The position numbers were made by a program, and so were the translations under genes. Of a DNA stretch of 64,000 bases, positions 18,787-28,685 are shown piece by piece; within the stretch, counting starts at the first letter, position 1; the number at the start of each line of letters is the position of its first letter. Source of the stretch: Flaviflexus massiliensis (GTDB taxonomy: Bacteria; Actinomycetota; Actinomycetes; Actinomycetales; Actinomycetaceae); contig NZ_LN831056.1 of assembly GCF_001375495.1 (NCBI RefSeq), positions 161,654-225,653 of the forward strand, read 5' to 3'. A model generated the notes under the pieces. That model searched no databases, was not told the DNA's origin, and was given only the letters and a program-made list of their open reading frames with translations.

Positions 18787-19185
18787 CTAGGACGTAGGTA
18801 CACAATATTCGACAGATCCGGTGGCTGCTCGCTCGGATGTTGCGAGGACAAGCTCACGTACCTCGGTTTCCTTCTCCATCGTCCACGTCCACGACTGAGC
18901 TCCAACTTCAGCAAAGTCGTCATTCACCGCGGTTGCCGTGCATTCGAGTTCGACCCCCGGCTCACCGTGAACCCGGAAATCGAGGCGTACCTGCGAATCT
19001 GAGAGAACCTTGTGCCCAGTGTTGTGAAGCTCGATGTGGGGTCCGCGACCAATAAACTGGAGCGCGATCGCAACCGATGCGAAGACAACGGCGAGAACGA
19101 CGAGAACAATGCCGACAACCCGCAACGGATTGCGATCCAACCCATACCGATCGTGAAGTTCGGCCGGAATGTCGTTCTTTCTCAC
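18787..19185 (-). CDS. DUF4307 domain membrane protein
   Basis: 132 residues: short basic N-terminus with RYGLDR, one membrane helix (about residues 23-46), and an extracytoplasmic beta-rich domain with two cysteines (ECTATA and VEYCVPTS). DUF4307 proteins are actinobacterial and uncharacterised, usually beside greA or mca as here. It diverges from mca with about 90 bases between. Confidence 0.85.
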   Translation of the reverse strand: MRKNDIPAELHDRYGLDRNPLRVVGIVLVVLAVVFASVAIALQFIGRGPHIELHNTGHKVLSDSQVRLDFRVHGEPGVELECTATAVNDDFAEVGAQSWTWTMEKETEVRELVLATSERAATGSVEYCVPTS

Positions 19186-19275
19186 AGGTTACGCCTTTCG
19201 GAAAGAGATTAGTCTAGTAACTGATTGTCTCAGTATTATCGACAAAGAACATAATTGTTGGAGGGAAGAGAATCA

Positions 19276-20136
19276 GTGTCGCAACCACGACTCATGGCGA
19301 TCCATGCACATCCGGACGATGAATCGTCGAAGGGTGCTGCCACGATGGCACACTATGCCACGCTTGGACGGGTCCGGGTAGTGACATGTACCGGTGGTGA
19401 ACGCGGCTCCATTCTGAACCCGAGACTAGCCGGACGCACCGACATCGAAGAGAACATGCACGAGGTGCGTAGGGAGGAGATGCGTCAAGCCGCCGAGCAT
19501 CTCAATATTGAACACCACTGGCTGGGATTCGTTGACTCGGGCCTGCCGGAGGGCGATCCGATGCCCCCGCTACCCGAAGGATGCTTCTCGGTTGTCCCCA
19601 TCGAAGAACCCGTGGGCAGGCTTGTTGCCCAGATTCGTGAATTCAAGCCCCAGGTCGTGACCACCTATAACGAGCTCGGCGGCTACCCGCACCCGGACCA
19701 CATCCGGGTCCACGAGGTATCGATGGCTGCGGTCAAGGCCGCGGCCGACCCGGAGCAGTTCCCCGAAGCGGGACCCGCCTGGGAGGTTTCCAAGGTGTAC
19801 TACGATGTGTCGTTCTCCAAGGACCGCATTATCGCCATTCACGAAGAACTCGAGCGCGACGGCCACGAGTCTCCGTTCCAGGAGTGGCTCTCCAACCGTG
19901 GCAAGGCACCGACTCGCCCGGTCCATGCACGCCTCGACGTGCACGAATACTTCCCGCAACGCGACCGAGCTCTCCTTGCGCACGCCACCCAGATCGACCC
20001 GGATGGGTTCTTCATGGCGGTGCCCCGCGACATTGAGGCACGAGTGTGGCCGTGGGAAGAGTTTGAACTCGCCTACTCCACGGTGGGTAGATCAGACGAG
20101 ATTGAAACCGACCTCTTCGCAAGGATTGAAATCTAG
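19276..20136 (+). CDS. mca: Mycothiol S-conjugate amidase
   Basis: Cleaves mycothiol S-conjugates of toxins and antibiotics to a mercapturic acid for export; zinc-dependent LmbE-type deacetylase. 286 residues. Zinc ligands are in AIHAHPDDESSKGAATMA (AHPDD) and GGYPHPDHIRVHE (H-P-D-H); TCTGGERGSILNP is the substrate loop. The GTG start follows GGAGGGAAGAG; an upstream TTG at 19255 is less likely. Its presence shows that the cell uses mycothiol, which supports an actinobacterial host. Confidence 0.95.
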   Translation: MSQPRLMAIHAHPDDESSKGAATMAHYATLGRVRVVTCTGGERGSILNPRLAGRTDIEENMHEVRREEMRQAAEHLNIEHHWLGFVDSGLPEGDPMPPLPEGCFSVVPIEEPVGRLVAQIREFKPQVVTTYNELGGYPHPDHIRVHEVSMAAVKAAADPEQFPEAGPAWEVSKVYYDVSFSKDRIIAIHEELERDGHESPFQEWLSNRGKAPTRPVHARLDVHEYFPQRDRALLAHATQIDPDGFFMAVPRDIEARVWPWEEFELAYSTVGRSDEIETDLFARIEI

Positions 20137-20453
20137 TGTTCCTCCTCAACCTCATGGACCCCGACTCGACCGATGACATTCCGACAGAACCGTGGGAAGC
20201 AACCCCGGGCGTCGAAGGCTTCCTCCTCGGTTTCTTCTTCATCGGAATTGCCGTCGCATTCCTCATGTGGGCAATGAACCGCTCCCTTCGCAAGATCAAC
20301 CACAACGCCAGGGTTGAAGCCGCAAAGAAGGCGGAGGCACGCGCCGCAGAGAAGGAAGCGAGCGAGAAGGCAAAGGCCGAGACCGGAAAGCCAGCTGAGG
20401 AGACAGGAACGGAAGAGACTCTGCCGGCCGCATCCTCCCAATCTCCCAAGTAA
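20136..20453 (+). CDS. Small membrane protein downstream of mca
   Basis: 105 residues: one membrane helix (about residues 27-47, FLLGFFFIGIAVAFLMWAM), then an Ala/Glu/Lys-rich helical tail. The GTG shares a base with the mca stop, so it is co-translated. A similar small membrane protein accompanies mca in mycobacteria (Rv1081c). Function unknown. Confidence 0.75.
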   Translation: MFLLNLMDPDSTDDIPTEPWEATPGVEGFLLGFFFIGIAVAFLMWAMNRSLRKINHNARVEAAKKAEARAAEKEASEKAKAETGKPAEETGTEETLPAASSQSPK

Positions 20454-20500
20454 GCACTGAGGGAGCTTGTTCCCGGCGGAGGGGAATAAACGGACGCTTA

Positions 20501-20572
20501 AGGAGGGGTGACGACTACGTCGTCACCCCTCCCCACATCTACCCTCCCGACTTGGACCATGACTGGTCCAAG
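20501..20572. terminator. Paired hairpins between convergent genes
   Basis: First hairpin: GGAGGGGTGACGA/TCGTCACCCCTCC around CTACG (20501-20533). Second: CTTGGACCA/TGGTCCAAG (20551-20572). One probably ends the mca operon and the other the PPK2 gene. Confidence 0.7.
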
Positions 20573-20578
20573 GGGCGG

Positions 20579-21796
20579 CTACTTCTTACCCTTTTTCTTG
20601 GACTTCTTTTTCTTGTTCTTCTTGTCCTGCTTCTTCGTATTTTTCTTGGAGCCCGAGCCTGCCTTGGAGTCCTTTGCTCCAGAGCCGGCGGACTTCTTCG
20701 TTACGGAGTGCTCCGCAGAATCGCCTGACTTCTTCGAGGACGACTCGGACGAGTCGGAAGATTCAGTGTCCTTCTCGCCATTGTCCTGATCAGAGTTTGT
20801 GGTCGCGGGTGCGCGCTCCCCATTGTCGACATCTTTCAGTTGTGCCACGGAGTCCTTGAGTGCCAGGTAGTCGCCGTACTCTTCCTTTGCCTCCTTGAGC
20901 TGTTCCGCAACTGTTTCTTCGAGATGCTTGGCGAGTTCGGGTTCGACGGTTGAGAGCAGTCTGCGTCGCTGGACCGCTACCTGCCAGCGGGGGTTTGGCC
21001 ACTTCGGGTCGATGTCGATAAGGGCCTGGGTGACGAGTTCGGTGATGGCGACGCGGGCGTACCACTTCTTGTCGGCGGGGACCACGTACCAGGGTGCGTG
21101 ATCGGTTGAGGTGTACCGGAAAACATCCTGGTAGGCATCCTGGTATTCATCCCATTTTGCTCTCGTGTCGAGGTCACCAGGATTGTGCTTCCAACGCTTG
21201 TCGGGTCGTTCAATGCGCTCAAGAATGCGTCTGGCCTGCTCTTCGTAGGAGCACATGAGGGCGACTTTGATAATCGTTGTCCCAGAGTCAACCAGTCTCT
21301 GCTCAAACCGGTTGATCTCCGCATAACGCTTGCGCCACACCTGCTCCTCGACAAGATTGTCGACCCGAGCAACGAGAACATCCTCGTAATGCGAGCGGTC
21401 GAAGACACCGATCTTGCCCGGCTCTGGCAGTTCCTTCTTGATCCGCCACAGGTAGTGGTGGGCTAGCTCTTCTTTCGTGGGTACACCAAACGAAGCAAGG
21501 GAGACGCCCTGAGGGTCGACCATGCCCATGACGTGACGGACAATCCCACCCTTCCCCGCAGTATCGAGGCCCTGAATGATGAGGAGTACTGAGCGAGTGC
21601 CGCCGTGCTTTCCGTCGGCAAACAGGCGTTCCTGAAGTTCGCTGAGCAGCTCACCGCGGTCTGCCATACGCTCCTGCCCATCGGCCTTATCCCCGGTGAA
21701 ACCGGGGGTGCTGGAGCGATCGAGCGCGGCGAGAGCAAAATCGGGCCCCGCACGTAACGCCAAGTGAGGGGACGTGTCCCAGAGCTTCTTTGCCAT
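20579..21796 (-). CDS. Polyphosphate kinase 2 family phosphotransferase with a long basic tail
   Basis: Uses polyphosphate to phosphorylate nucleotides (class not determined). The kinase core (about residues 30-290) has Walker A QGLDTAGKGGIVRHV, Walker B-like GVFDRSHYEDVLVARV, and the lid RERIERPDKRWKHNP-type segment. Residues about 325-405 are a tail of low complexity, first Ser/Asp/Glu and then almost pure Lys (KKNTKKQDKKNKKKKSKKKG), unusual for the family and perhaps able to bind polyphosphate or nucleic acid. The gene is monocistronic. Confidence 0.9.
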   Translation of the reverse strand: MAKKLWDTSPHLALRAGPDFALAALDRSSTPGFTGDKADGQERMADRGELLSELQERLFADGKHGGTRSVLLIIQGLDTAGKGGIVRHVMGMVDPQGVSLASFGVPTKEELAHHYLWRIKKELPEPGKIGVFDRSHYEDVLVARVDNLVEEQVWRKRYAEINRFEQRLVDSGTTIIKVALMCSYEEQARRILERIERPDKRWKHNPGDLDTRAKWDEYQDAYQDVFRYTSTDHAPWYVVPADKKWYARVAITELVTQALIDIDPKWPNPRWQVAVQRRRLLSTVEPELAKHLEETVAEQLKEAKEEYGDYLALKDSVAQLKDVDNGERAPATTNSDQDNGEKDTESSDSSESSSKKSGDSAEHSVTKKSAGSGAKDSKAGSGSKKNTKKQDKKNKKKKSKKKGKK

Positions 21797-21861
21797 TGTA
21801 TCCTCCTAGTCGATTCAGGATTGTACGAGTGTAACGGATACGGCACGCCCTGCGTGGAAGA

Positions 21862-21888
21862 AAGTCCTGCCGCTTTGCGGCAGGACTT
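21862..21888 (-). terminator. Intrinsic terminator after the hemolysin III gene
   Basis: AAGTCCTGCCG/CGGCAGGACTT around CTTTG; on the minus strand followed by TCTTCC. Confidence 0.75.
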
Positions 21889-21981
21889 GACCCGTTACGT
21901 CCTAAGAATTCTCGTTCTTATCACCGGTGAGGCTTTTTAACTACGAGAATTCTGGAGGCTATATGTGTGGAAGCTCGTGAG

Positions 21982-22707
21982 CTAGACGCCGGCGTAGGCG
22001 AGGGCGATGGCGACCGCGTGGCAGGCATAGGCGAGCACCGTGCACAGGTGGAAGAACTCGTGGAAACCAAAGTGGCGTGGCCAGGGATTGGGCCGTTTTG
22101 TTGCGTAGAAGAGAGCACCGATCGTGTAGATGACGCCACCGGCGATGATGAGAATGACGACCGTGGGTGAGCCGTTTCGCCAGATCTCAGGCAAATACCA
22201 GATCGCTATCCAACCAACAGCAACATAGAGAGCTACGTACAGCCACCTGGGGAAATCGATCCAGGAGATGTGCATGATGCTGCCGATAATGGCGCCGCCC
22301 CACACGACACTGAGACACGTGACGAGCGAAGAACCTTCGAGGAGAATGAGAGAGATTGGCGTGTACGTGCCCGCGATAAGGACAAAGATATTGGCGTGAT
22401 CGATCTTGCGCATGATCGCAAGAACTTTCGGTGACCAGTTACCAAGGTGGTAGAGGGCAGAGAAACCAAAGAGGGCGGTGGATGCAAAAAGGAAAACGGC
22501 CGCCCCAACAGCCTGGGTACCCGTATCTGACATGACAATGAGGACAATGCAGAAAGCGATAGCAAGGGGTGTTGCGATGAGATGGAGGAGACCACGAGCC
22601 GCTGGTTTACCCGCCTGCCTGCGAATCTCCCGGTAGGAGCCCCGCGGCTCCCGAGAAGGCGTTCCCGAACCGTTGTCGTGAGAAGTAACCTGATCAATCG
22701 ACGTCAT
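21982..22707 (-). CDS. Hemolysin III / PAQR family membrane protein
   Basis: 241 residues, seven membrane helices. Family marks are FGFSALYHLGNWSP with the conserved Ser and His, DHANIFVLIAGTYTPI and HFGFHEFFHLCTVLA: the set of His/Asp residues that bind zinc in PAQR proteins. The physiological role is uncertain. The ATG at 22707 stands six bases behind TATTCT, which suggests a leaderless mRNA; an upstream GTG at 22728 would include the -10 box. It is divergent from uppS, like Rv1085c/Rv1086. Confidence 0.88.
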   Translation of the reverse strand: MTSIDQVTSHDNGSGTPSREPRGSYREIRRQAGKPAARGLLHLIATPLAIAFCIVLIVMSDTGTQAVGAAVFLFASTALFGFSALYHLGNWSPKVLAIMRKIDHANIFVLIAGTYTPISLILLEGSSLVTCLSVVWGGAIIGSIMHISWIDFPRWLYVALYVAVGWIAIWYLPEIWRNGSPTVVILIIAGGVIYTIGALFYATKRPNPWPRHFGFHEFFHLCTVLAYACHAVAIALAYAGV

Positions 22708-22713
22708 AAGTTC

Positions 22714-22719
22714 AGAATA
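22714..22719 (-). promoter_or_regulatory. -10 box for a leaderless hemolysin III transcript
   Basis: TATTCT on the minus strand with six bases to the ATG, no ribosome binding site between. Confidence 0.4.
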
Positions 22720-22772
22720 TCGTGTCACCCTACGGGTAACCTATGAGTAGTTTCCGAAGGGAGCACTCTCAC

Positions 22773-23534
22773 GTGTCAATCAAAGATATTGTGTACCAGG
22801 TCTACGAGAATCGGGTCTCGCGGTCTCTGGATAGATCCCGCCTGCCCCGCCACGTTGGAGTCATCCTTGACGGAAACAGGCGGTGGGCGAAAACGGTTGG
22901 TGCAACTGCCGCCGATGGTCACCGGAGGGGCGCCGACAAGATCAGCGAGTTTCTCAACTGGTGCGATGAGGCCGGCATCGAGCTCGTCACCCTCTGGCTC
23001 CTCTCCACCGAGAACCTCAGTCGCTCCCAGCAGGAAATTGATGACCTGTCGGAGATCATCGTGGCGACCGTTGAACGGCTCGCCTACCAGGGACACTGGA
23101 AGCTCCACCACGTGGGAGACCTTAAACTTCTCAATGATGAGCACCAGAAACGCATCACCGATGCGATCGCCTCAACCCAGGATAGTAACGGGGCCTGGGT
23201 CAACGTGGCTGTGGGGTACGGCGGTCGCAGTGAAATCACGGAAGCTGTTCGGGAATTTATCCTGACGAAAGCTGAGGAAGGATTGGCGGCCGACGAGATC
23301 GCGGCGGCAGTCTCGATCGATGAAATCGAAGCGCATCTCTACACCCGTGGACAACCCGACCCCGACCTTGTTATCCGGACCTCGGGTGAACAGCGCCTGT
23401 CGGGCTTTATGCCCTGGCAAACAGTCCACTCCGAATACTATTTCTGTGAAGCCTATTGGCCCGACTTCCGGCGCACAGACTTCCTCCGTGCGCTCCGAGC
23501 ATACGAGCTTCGGGACCGCCGCCACGGACGCTAA
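22773..23534 (+). CDS. uppS: Cis-prenyltransferase (short-chain, Rv1086-like)
   Basis: Condenses isopentenyl diphosphate onto an allylic primer for polyprenyl phosphate synthesis. 253 residues. HVGVILDGNRRWAK holds the catalytic Asp, and STENLSRSQQEIDDL, RTSGEQRLSGFMPWQ and SEYYFCEAYWPDF are the family blocks. The place beside hemolysin III matches Rv1086, a Z,E-farnesyl diphosphate synthase, so this may be the short-chain enzyme rather than the undecaprenyl/decaprenyl one. GTG start chosen for GAAGGGAG nine bases upstream; an ATG at 22743 is in frame. Confidence 0.92.
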   Translation: MSIKDIVYQVYENRVSRSLDRSRLPRHVGVILDGNRRWAKTVGATAADGHRRGADKISEFLNWCDEAGIELVTLWLLSTENLSRSQQEIDDLSEIIVATVERLAYQGHWKLHHVGDLKLLNDEHQKRITDAIASTQDSNGAWVNVAVGYGGRSEITEAVREFILTKAEEGLAADEIAAAVSIDEIEAHLYTRGQPDPDLVIRTSGEQRLSGFMPWQTVHSEYYFCEAYWPDFRRTDFLRALRAYELRDRRHGR

Positions 23535-23660
23535 CCCGCGAAAGACAGGGTGCAACTAACCGTAGAAGGTCCACAAGTCTGGACGAAAGATTGTCCTTCG
23601 CCCCGCTCAAGAGCGGTGTGTTCGCGGGAGAGGACGTTTTGTGGGGCAGGAGGTTTCGGA

Positions 23661-24617
23661 CTAACTACTCACGACCGAATAGGACGAGACGAAATCGAGA
23701 AGCTCATCGCGAGTGGGAGGAACCGCGCCTCGGCGGGAGACGGTGATCGCCGCCCCAGCATTCGCATAACCGGCGATGGAGGTCAGTTGGCGTTCGGACA
23801 GGCGGCGTCGAGATTCTCGTGAACCAACACCGAGCATGCTCGTCCGACCGAGCGCGTCGATCAGTCCTGACATGAAGGCGTCACCAGCTCCGACCTGGTC
23901 AACGACCGTGACGGGTGGGGTGGTGGATCGGACCTGAACATTCTCGGTGGCAACAACCGCGCCCTCGCTGCCACCAGTGATCGCGACGAGTTGCGGTCCC
24001 ATGCTCAACCATCTGCTAATCACAGCCTGCTGTGACATGGTCGGATATAGTGCGCGCAGGTCAGCCTGCGAAGCCTTGACCACATCTGACAGGCGAATGA
24101 ACTCCTCGGTCCGTTCCAGGACCTGATCGTGGGGGCCAAGTCCCTCCCGGTAGTTCGGGTCGTACGAAATTGTCGAAACATCGGAGAGCGCGTGAATCCA
24201 GCCCCTCATGACCTCGGGGGCAACGTGAACGGCGAGGGAGCCGGTGTGCAGGATGCTGGGGGAGAGAGAAACCAGTTGCCGTGCTTCTTCGGTGCCCGGT
24301 ACGGGAGCCACCGGTGGCGTGAAGTGCAGATCAAACTCGTAGGTACCCTGACCGTCGGAACCCACGGTTGCTCGGGCCGACGAGGTGGGGTTGTCGGTTT
24401 CGGAGCCGGGCCACAGCTTAGCGCCGGACTTCGTGAGTGTCTCTTTCAGGACACTGGCGCGAGGGCCTGAGCCAATGTCGGTTGCGAGGTTAACCTTGCG
24501 GCCGAGGAGCGCGAGCCCGCGAGCAACGTTATACGGTGCTCCGCCGGGAAGCTCAACAGTGCCTTCCTCTGTTTCGAACACGTCGACGAGAGACTCGCCG
24601 ACAACGAAGCAGGTCAT
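23661..24617 (-). CDS. PfkB family carbohydrate kinase (fructokinase-like)
   Basis: 318 residues, ribokinase fold. VVGESLVDVFE and LPGGAPYNVARGLALLG at the N terminus and the anion-hole signature VDQVGAGDAFMSGLIDALG (about residues 240-258, catalytic Asp in GAGD) mark the family. The sugar substrate is unknown; the N-terminal pattern resembles fructokinases. The start overlaps the xseB stop (ATGA), so it is the last gene of an xseA-xseB-kinase operon. Confidence 0.88.
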   Translation of the reverse strand: MTCFVVGESLVDVFETEEGTVELPGGAPYNVARGLALLGRKVNLATDIGSGPRASVLKETLTKSGAKLWPGSETDNPTSSARATVGSDGQGTYEFDLHFTPPVAPVPGTEEARQLVSLSPSILHTGSLAVHVAPEVMRGWIHALSDVSTISYDPNYREGLGPHDQVLERTEEFIRLSDVVKASQADLRALYPTMSQQAVISRWLSMGPQLVAITGGSEGAVVATENVQVRSTTPPVTVVDQVGAGDAFMSGLIDALGRTSMLGVGSRESRRRLSERQLTSIAGYANAGAAITVSRRGAVPPTRDELLDFVSSYSVVSS

Positions 24618-24862
24618 TCCCCATCATCCTCAGACTCGGCCGACTTACGGCCGGTTTGTGCCGCCTGGAGGCGGACCCGGGCACCATCCAGCCACTGCTG
24701 GCAGCGTCGGGCGAGAGCCTCGCCCCGTTCCCAGGCGGTAATGGATTCTTCGAGAGAGTCGGTGCCCTGCTCGAGCTTCGTCACGATCTCAACAAGCTGG
24801 GTGCGTGCTTCTTCGTAGCTGAGCCCGGCAATATCGCCGTGAGGATTGCTATTCGTTGTCAT
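24614..24862 (-). CDS. xseB: Exodeoxyribonuclease VII small subunit
   Basis: 82 residues with GLSYEEARTQLVEIVTKLEQ, then the SLEESITAWERGEALARRCQ block of the family; helical, binds XseA. It overlaps xseA by 14 bases and the kinase gene by four, so subunit synthesis is coupled. Confidence 0.95.
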   Translation of the reverse strand: MTTNSNPHGDIAGLSYEEARTQLVEIVTKLEQGTDSLEESITAWERGEALARRCQQWLDGARVRLQAAQTGRKSAESEDDGE

Positions 24863-26108
24863 CGCTACTCCTTATTGCTATGACGTCAAGGCCGAGCTTC
24901 CCAGACGCAAGTAGCGCCTCCACTCGGTCACCTACTTCAAGAGTTGAAGAATCCCGGACGACACCGTCACGGGTTCGTAAAACCGCGTACCCGCGGTCAA
25001 GAACAGACTGGGGAGAGAGTGACCGCAGGTGCCGGACGAGAGAATCGAGAGCAACGGTGCCGGTTTCAATCTTCCGGTCCATGAGCTCCGTCAACCTATC
25101 CCTCAACCGGTCAATGTCGTCCTGGTGGGTATCAACAAGGGAATGGGGATTGGCGAGAACGGGGCGGGTCATGAGGCTTTCGAGCTCCGACTGGGCCACT
25201 GTCAGGCGGCGATCAATCGCAAGTCTGCCCCGACGCACCCCCTCCATAAGAATCTTCTTTTCTTCTGCGACCTCGGGAACGATGCGTTTCGCAGCATCGG
25301 TCGGGGTCGAAGCACGATAATCGGCAGCATCATCCACGATCGGTCGATCACCTTCGTGACCGATGGCGGTGACAACAGGGGTCTGTGCGGCGACTACAGC
25401 TCGTACCAGCCCCTCATCGGAAAACGGCATCAGGTCCTCAACGGAGCCACCACCGCGAGCGATGACAATGACATCCACCTCGGGCATGTCATCTAACTCC
25501 GCCAGTGCGCCGCGCACTTGTTCGGGGCTAGCAGCGCCCTGGACCTTAACTTCACGTATAACGAATTCGACCTCCGGCCAGCGGGCCTGAGCGTTGACGA
25601 TCACGTCATCCTTCGCTTTCGCGTTCGAGCCACAAATCAGGCCGATCTTGCGAGGCAGGAAGGGGAGGGGCTTCTTACGATCCGCACGGAATAGTCCCTC
25701 TTCTCCCAGCCGCTTCCGCAGTGCTTCCAGGCGTGCTAGCAGGTCACCGACACCGGCGAAACGAACCTCGGCTACCTGAAGTGAGAGTGATCCGTTACCC
25801 ACCCAGTAGTCAGGTTTGACGCGCAGAATGACTCGGGACCCTTCAGCGAAGTCGTCGGGAACGACATTCGTCCAAGCTTTGCAGTTCACCGAGATCTGCT
25901 CCGACAGGTCCCGAAGCGTAAAGAACTGGACGCGGGACGATGCTCGTGGGGTGTATTGCAGGACCTCGCCCTCCACCCACAGGGGAGACATGCGAGCCAC
26001 GTACTCGGAGATCTTGTTTGAGAGCAGGGCGAGCGGCCACGGCCGGTCCGCAGAAGTTTCCGCCGCCAGCTGTGGTAGATCGGGTGGAACAACGACCTGC
26101 GAGCTCAT
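24849..26108 (-). CDS. xseA: Exodeoxyribonuclease VII large subunit
   Basis: Degrades single-stranded DNA from both ends with XseB. 419 residues: N-terminal OB-fold ([10 protein letters not shown]...VQFFTLRD), catalytic domain with [44 protein letters not shown] and [23 protein letters not shown], then a coiled-coil C-terminal segment. First gene of its operon, divergent from ispH. No clear ribosome binding site stands before its ATG. Confidence 0.96.
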   Translation of the reverse strand: MSSQVVVPPDLPQLAAETSADRPWPLALLSNKISEYVARMSPLWVEGEVLQYTPRASSRVQFFTLRDLSEQISVNCKAWTNVVPDDFAEGSRVILRVKPDYWVGNGSLSLQVAEVRFAGVGDLLARLEALRKRLGEEGLFRADRKKPLPFLPRKIGLICGSNAKAKDDVIVNAQARWPEVEFVIREVKVQGAASPEQVRGALAELDDMPEVDVIVIARGGGSVEDLMPFSDEGLVRAVVAAQTPVVTAIGHEGDRPIVDDAADYRASTPTDAAKRIVPEVAEEKKILMEGVRRGRLAIDRRLTVAQSELESLMTRPVLANPHSLVDTHQDDIDRLRDRLTELMDRKIETGTVALDSLVRHLRSLSPQSVLDRGYAVLRTRDGVVRDSSTLEVGDRVEALLASGKLGLDVIAIRSSDDNE

Positions 26109-26239
26109 ATTCTGTAGTTTCCCATGTCCGCGGAAGGAAAATCCAAATTAGGTCCCAACCCTCACTCACTCCCATGACTATTCCGGTGAGGTCGTCAAGA
26201 CCGTGGCTGAACGTGCCGGCCTCGCGTAGGGTAGTGAAC

Positions 26240-27316
26240 GTGAGCACTTCATCGCATCCGTCGTCACTCGCAGGGATTTCAGCATTCCCCGGCGAGGTTC
26301 CTTCTGCCCCGAGCGAGGATGGCAAGAAGGTCCTTCTCGCGGCCCCGCGCGGCTACTGTGCAGGAGTGGACAGGGCAGTCGACGCGGTAGAAAAAGCACT
26401 GGAGCTGTACGGTGCACCAATCTATGTCCGCAAGGAAATCGTCCACAACAAGTTCGTGGTCGAGACCCTGACCAAGCGGGGAGCGATCTTTGTCGACGAA
26501 ACCGATGAAGTCCCCGAAGGCGCACGCGTCGTGTTCTCAGCACACGGTGTCTCACCCGCAGTACACCAAGAGGCAGCCTCGCGGAACCTCGCAACGATTG
26601 ATGCGACATGCCCTCTTGTGACCAAGGTGCACAAGGAGGCAGTCCGCTTCGCCAGCTCCGACTTCGACATTCTTCTTATTGGCCACGAAGGCCACGAAGA
26701 GGTTGAAGGCACCCAGGGAGAAGCACCCGACCATATTCAGGTCGTCAATGGTCCCGAAGATGTCGACAAGATTGAGGTTCGAGACCCCGACAAGGTCATC
26801 TGGCTCTCCCAAACGACACTTTCGGTTGACGAAACCATGGTGACAGTCGATCTCCTACGGAAGCGATTCCCCAATATTCAGGACCCGCCCTCGGACGACA
26901 TTTGCTATGCCACCCAAAACCGTCAGGTCGCCATCAAACAGATCGGGCCCCGGGCAGACGTAGTCATCATCGTAGGCTCCGCTAACTCCTCCAACTCCGT
27001 CCGACTTGTCGAAGTCGCACTCGAAGCCGGGGCCGGGGCAGCCTATCGCGTTGACAACGCCGACCAGGTGGACCTGGCCTGGTTCGAGGGAGCCAAGAAC
27101 ATCGGCCTGAGCTCAGGAGCGTCGGTTCCCGAGATCCTCGTCCGTGGAGTTCTGGAACTCTTGGCCGAGCATGGCTACACGGACGTCGAAACTGTCACGA
27201 CCGCAACCGAAAATGTGCAGTTCACCCTTCCCAAGAACCTTCGGGCTGATCTCAAGGCCGCGGGTTACGAACCCGACCGGGCACCGAAGAAGCTCCGCCC
27301 GGCACGCCGCGCTTAA
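26240..27316 (+). CDS. ispH: 4-hydroxy-3-methylbut-2-enyl diphosphate reductase
   Basis: Last step of the MEP isoprenoid pathway; [4Fe-4S] enzyme. 358 residues from the chosen GTG. Cluster cysteines are in [27 protein letters not shown] and [24 protein letters not shown] and [11 protein letters not shown] are conserved substrate-site blocks. The start is a judgement: GTG 26240 lies seven bases behind TAGGGT, suggesting a leaderless mRNA, while the frame stays open far upstream. ATG 26174 is an alternative. Confidence 0.94.
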   Translation: MSTSSHPSSLAGISAFPGEVPSAPSEDGKKVLLAAPRGYCAGVDRAVDAVEKALELYGAPIYVRKEIVHNKFVVETLTKRGAIFVDETDEVPEGARVVFSAHGVSPAVHQEAASRNLATIDATCPLVTKVHKEAVRFASSDFDILLIGHEGHEEVEGTQGEAPDHIQVVNGPEDVDKIEVRDPDKVIWLSQTTLSVDETMVTVDLLRKRFPNIQDPPSDDICYATQNRQVAIKQIGPRADVVIIVGSANSSNSVRLVEVALEAGAGAAYRVDNADQVDLAWFEGAKNIGLSSGASVPEILVRGVLELLAEHGYTDVETVTTATENVQFTLPKNLRADLKAAGYEPDRAPKKLRPARRA

Positions 27317-27332
27317 GAACTGACAAGTAATA

Positions 27333-27369
27333 GGGTGCGTGCAGCTACCAATTCGGTAACTACACACCC
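27333..27369 (+). terminator. Hairpin between ispH and rmuC
   Basis: GGGTGCGTGCAGCTACC and GGTAACTACACACCC pair imperfectly around AATTC. Convergent genes share it. Confidence 0.55.
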
Positions 27370-27423
27370 CTAACGCTTGAATGGCATTGTGCAGGTTACG
27401 AGGTTTGTGCGCTCGCGGTTTTC

Positions 27424-28578
27424 CTAGCTTCCTGACGCCTCATCCAGCAATTCTGCTCGGGAAATGCTGCGGATCTGGGTCGCTTCGTTGCTGAGCTGGG
27501 GAACCTCCAAGTTGTCGGAAGGGAGCGAATCAAAGTTCCTTGCTGTCACGAGGAGCCTGTTCTCTAGGGTACCGATTGACTGATTGTAGGCCTTGACCGT
27601 GCGTGACAGGTGAGTTCCGACATTGGTCAGATGCTTACTCAGATCACCGAGGCGTTGCACGAGGTCCTTCCCCAATGCCAGGACCTCGCCCGCTTCCTCC
27701 GTGACGCGGGAGGTGGACCAGGTGCTGGCCACGGCACGCAGAAGGGCGAGAAGCGATGAGGGAGAGGTGAGGGCTACACCGAGCTTTGCAGCCTCATCCA
27801 GGAGAGCAGGATTTGCCTGTACGGCTTCGGAGAGTAGTGATTCGGCGGGCAGAAACATGATCGTGAGCTGAGGGGAGCCCGGGAACTGGCTCGGGTAATT
27901 GCGCTTGGCGAGTTCAAGAATGTGCGAACGCACTGCTTTCGCGTGCTCGTTCAAGAGCTGTGAACGCTCCTCAGCTCTGTTTACATCGTTCGTCAGTTCT
28001 GCTGCCTTCAGGTAGGCGCTGAGCGGGACCTTCGCATCGACAGCAATGGTGCCATCCCCGGGCAGGTAGATGAGCATGTCGGGCCGCTGCCCACCAATTG
28101 CTGTCTGGGTGTCAAAGTGAACGTGGGGGAGCATGCCCGCAGCGGTCACGATCCGTTCGAGTTCGGCCTCACCCCACACTCCTCGCGAGCTTGTTGAGGT
28201 CAATGCACTCCGGAGTGAAGTCGTGACGTTGAGGAGTTCCTTCGATGCCTGGCTGCTGTTTGTGAGCTGCTCTCCCAGGCGCGCGGTAGCGGAGACCTGG
28301 TGCCGCTCCATCTGCTGCACCTTGGTCGTCATGTCCGCGAGCTTGGTTGTGATGGGGGCGAGGGCCTGGAGAAGGTTCTGATCCCGGCTGGCGCGTTCGA
28401 TCAATCCGTTGTTCTCTTCTTCGAGACGCTCGGAACGTGCTCTCACCTCCGCCATCTCCACCCGTGCCTCGGCGGAGGTGATGCGGGTGCGGGCAACACC
28501 CAGAAAGTATCCGACGGCAATGCCGACAGCGAGAACGACAAGGATCGCGAGAACAAACAGCAGGGGAGGGATTTCCAT
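27424..28578 (-). CDS. rmuC: DNA recombination protein RmuC
   Basis: 384 residues: N-terminal membrane helix (residues 4-26), long coiled coil (about 33-95), then the RmuC nuclease-like domain with RGVWGEAELERIVTAAGM, RPDMLIYLPGDGTIAVDAKVP (the D-x-K core of PD-(D/E)xK folds) and FLPAESLLSEAV. It limits inversion and recombination at short repeats in E. coli and has been linked to anti-phage and anti-transposon roles. Single gene. Confidence 0.93.
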   Translation of the reverse strand: MEIPPLLFVLAILVVLAVGIAVGYFLGVARTRITSAEARVEMAEVRARSERLEEENNGLIERASRDQNLLQALAPITTKLADMTTKVQQMERHQVSATARLGEQLTNSSQASKELLNVTTSLRSALTSTSSRGVWGEAELERIVTAAGMLPHVHFDTQTAIGGQRPDMLIYLPGDGTIAVDAKVPLSAYLKAAELTNDVNRAEERSQLLNEHAKAVRSHILELAKRNYPSQFPGSPQLTIMFLPAESLLSEAVQANPALLDEAAKLGVALTSPSSLLALLRAVASTWSTSRVTEEAGEVLALGKDLVQRLGDLSKHLTNVGTHLSRTVKAYNQSIGTLENRLLVTARNFDSLPSDNLEVPQLSNEATQIRSISRAELLDEASGS

Positions 28579-28685
28579 GCTTCAACTTTGCCAAACGGGA
28601 AGGGCACTTTTGTGACCAAAACTCACCAGCGGTAAGAAAACGAAGGACCCATTCAGTAGTGTTACGGGGAGGGAAGGAGACGGCA

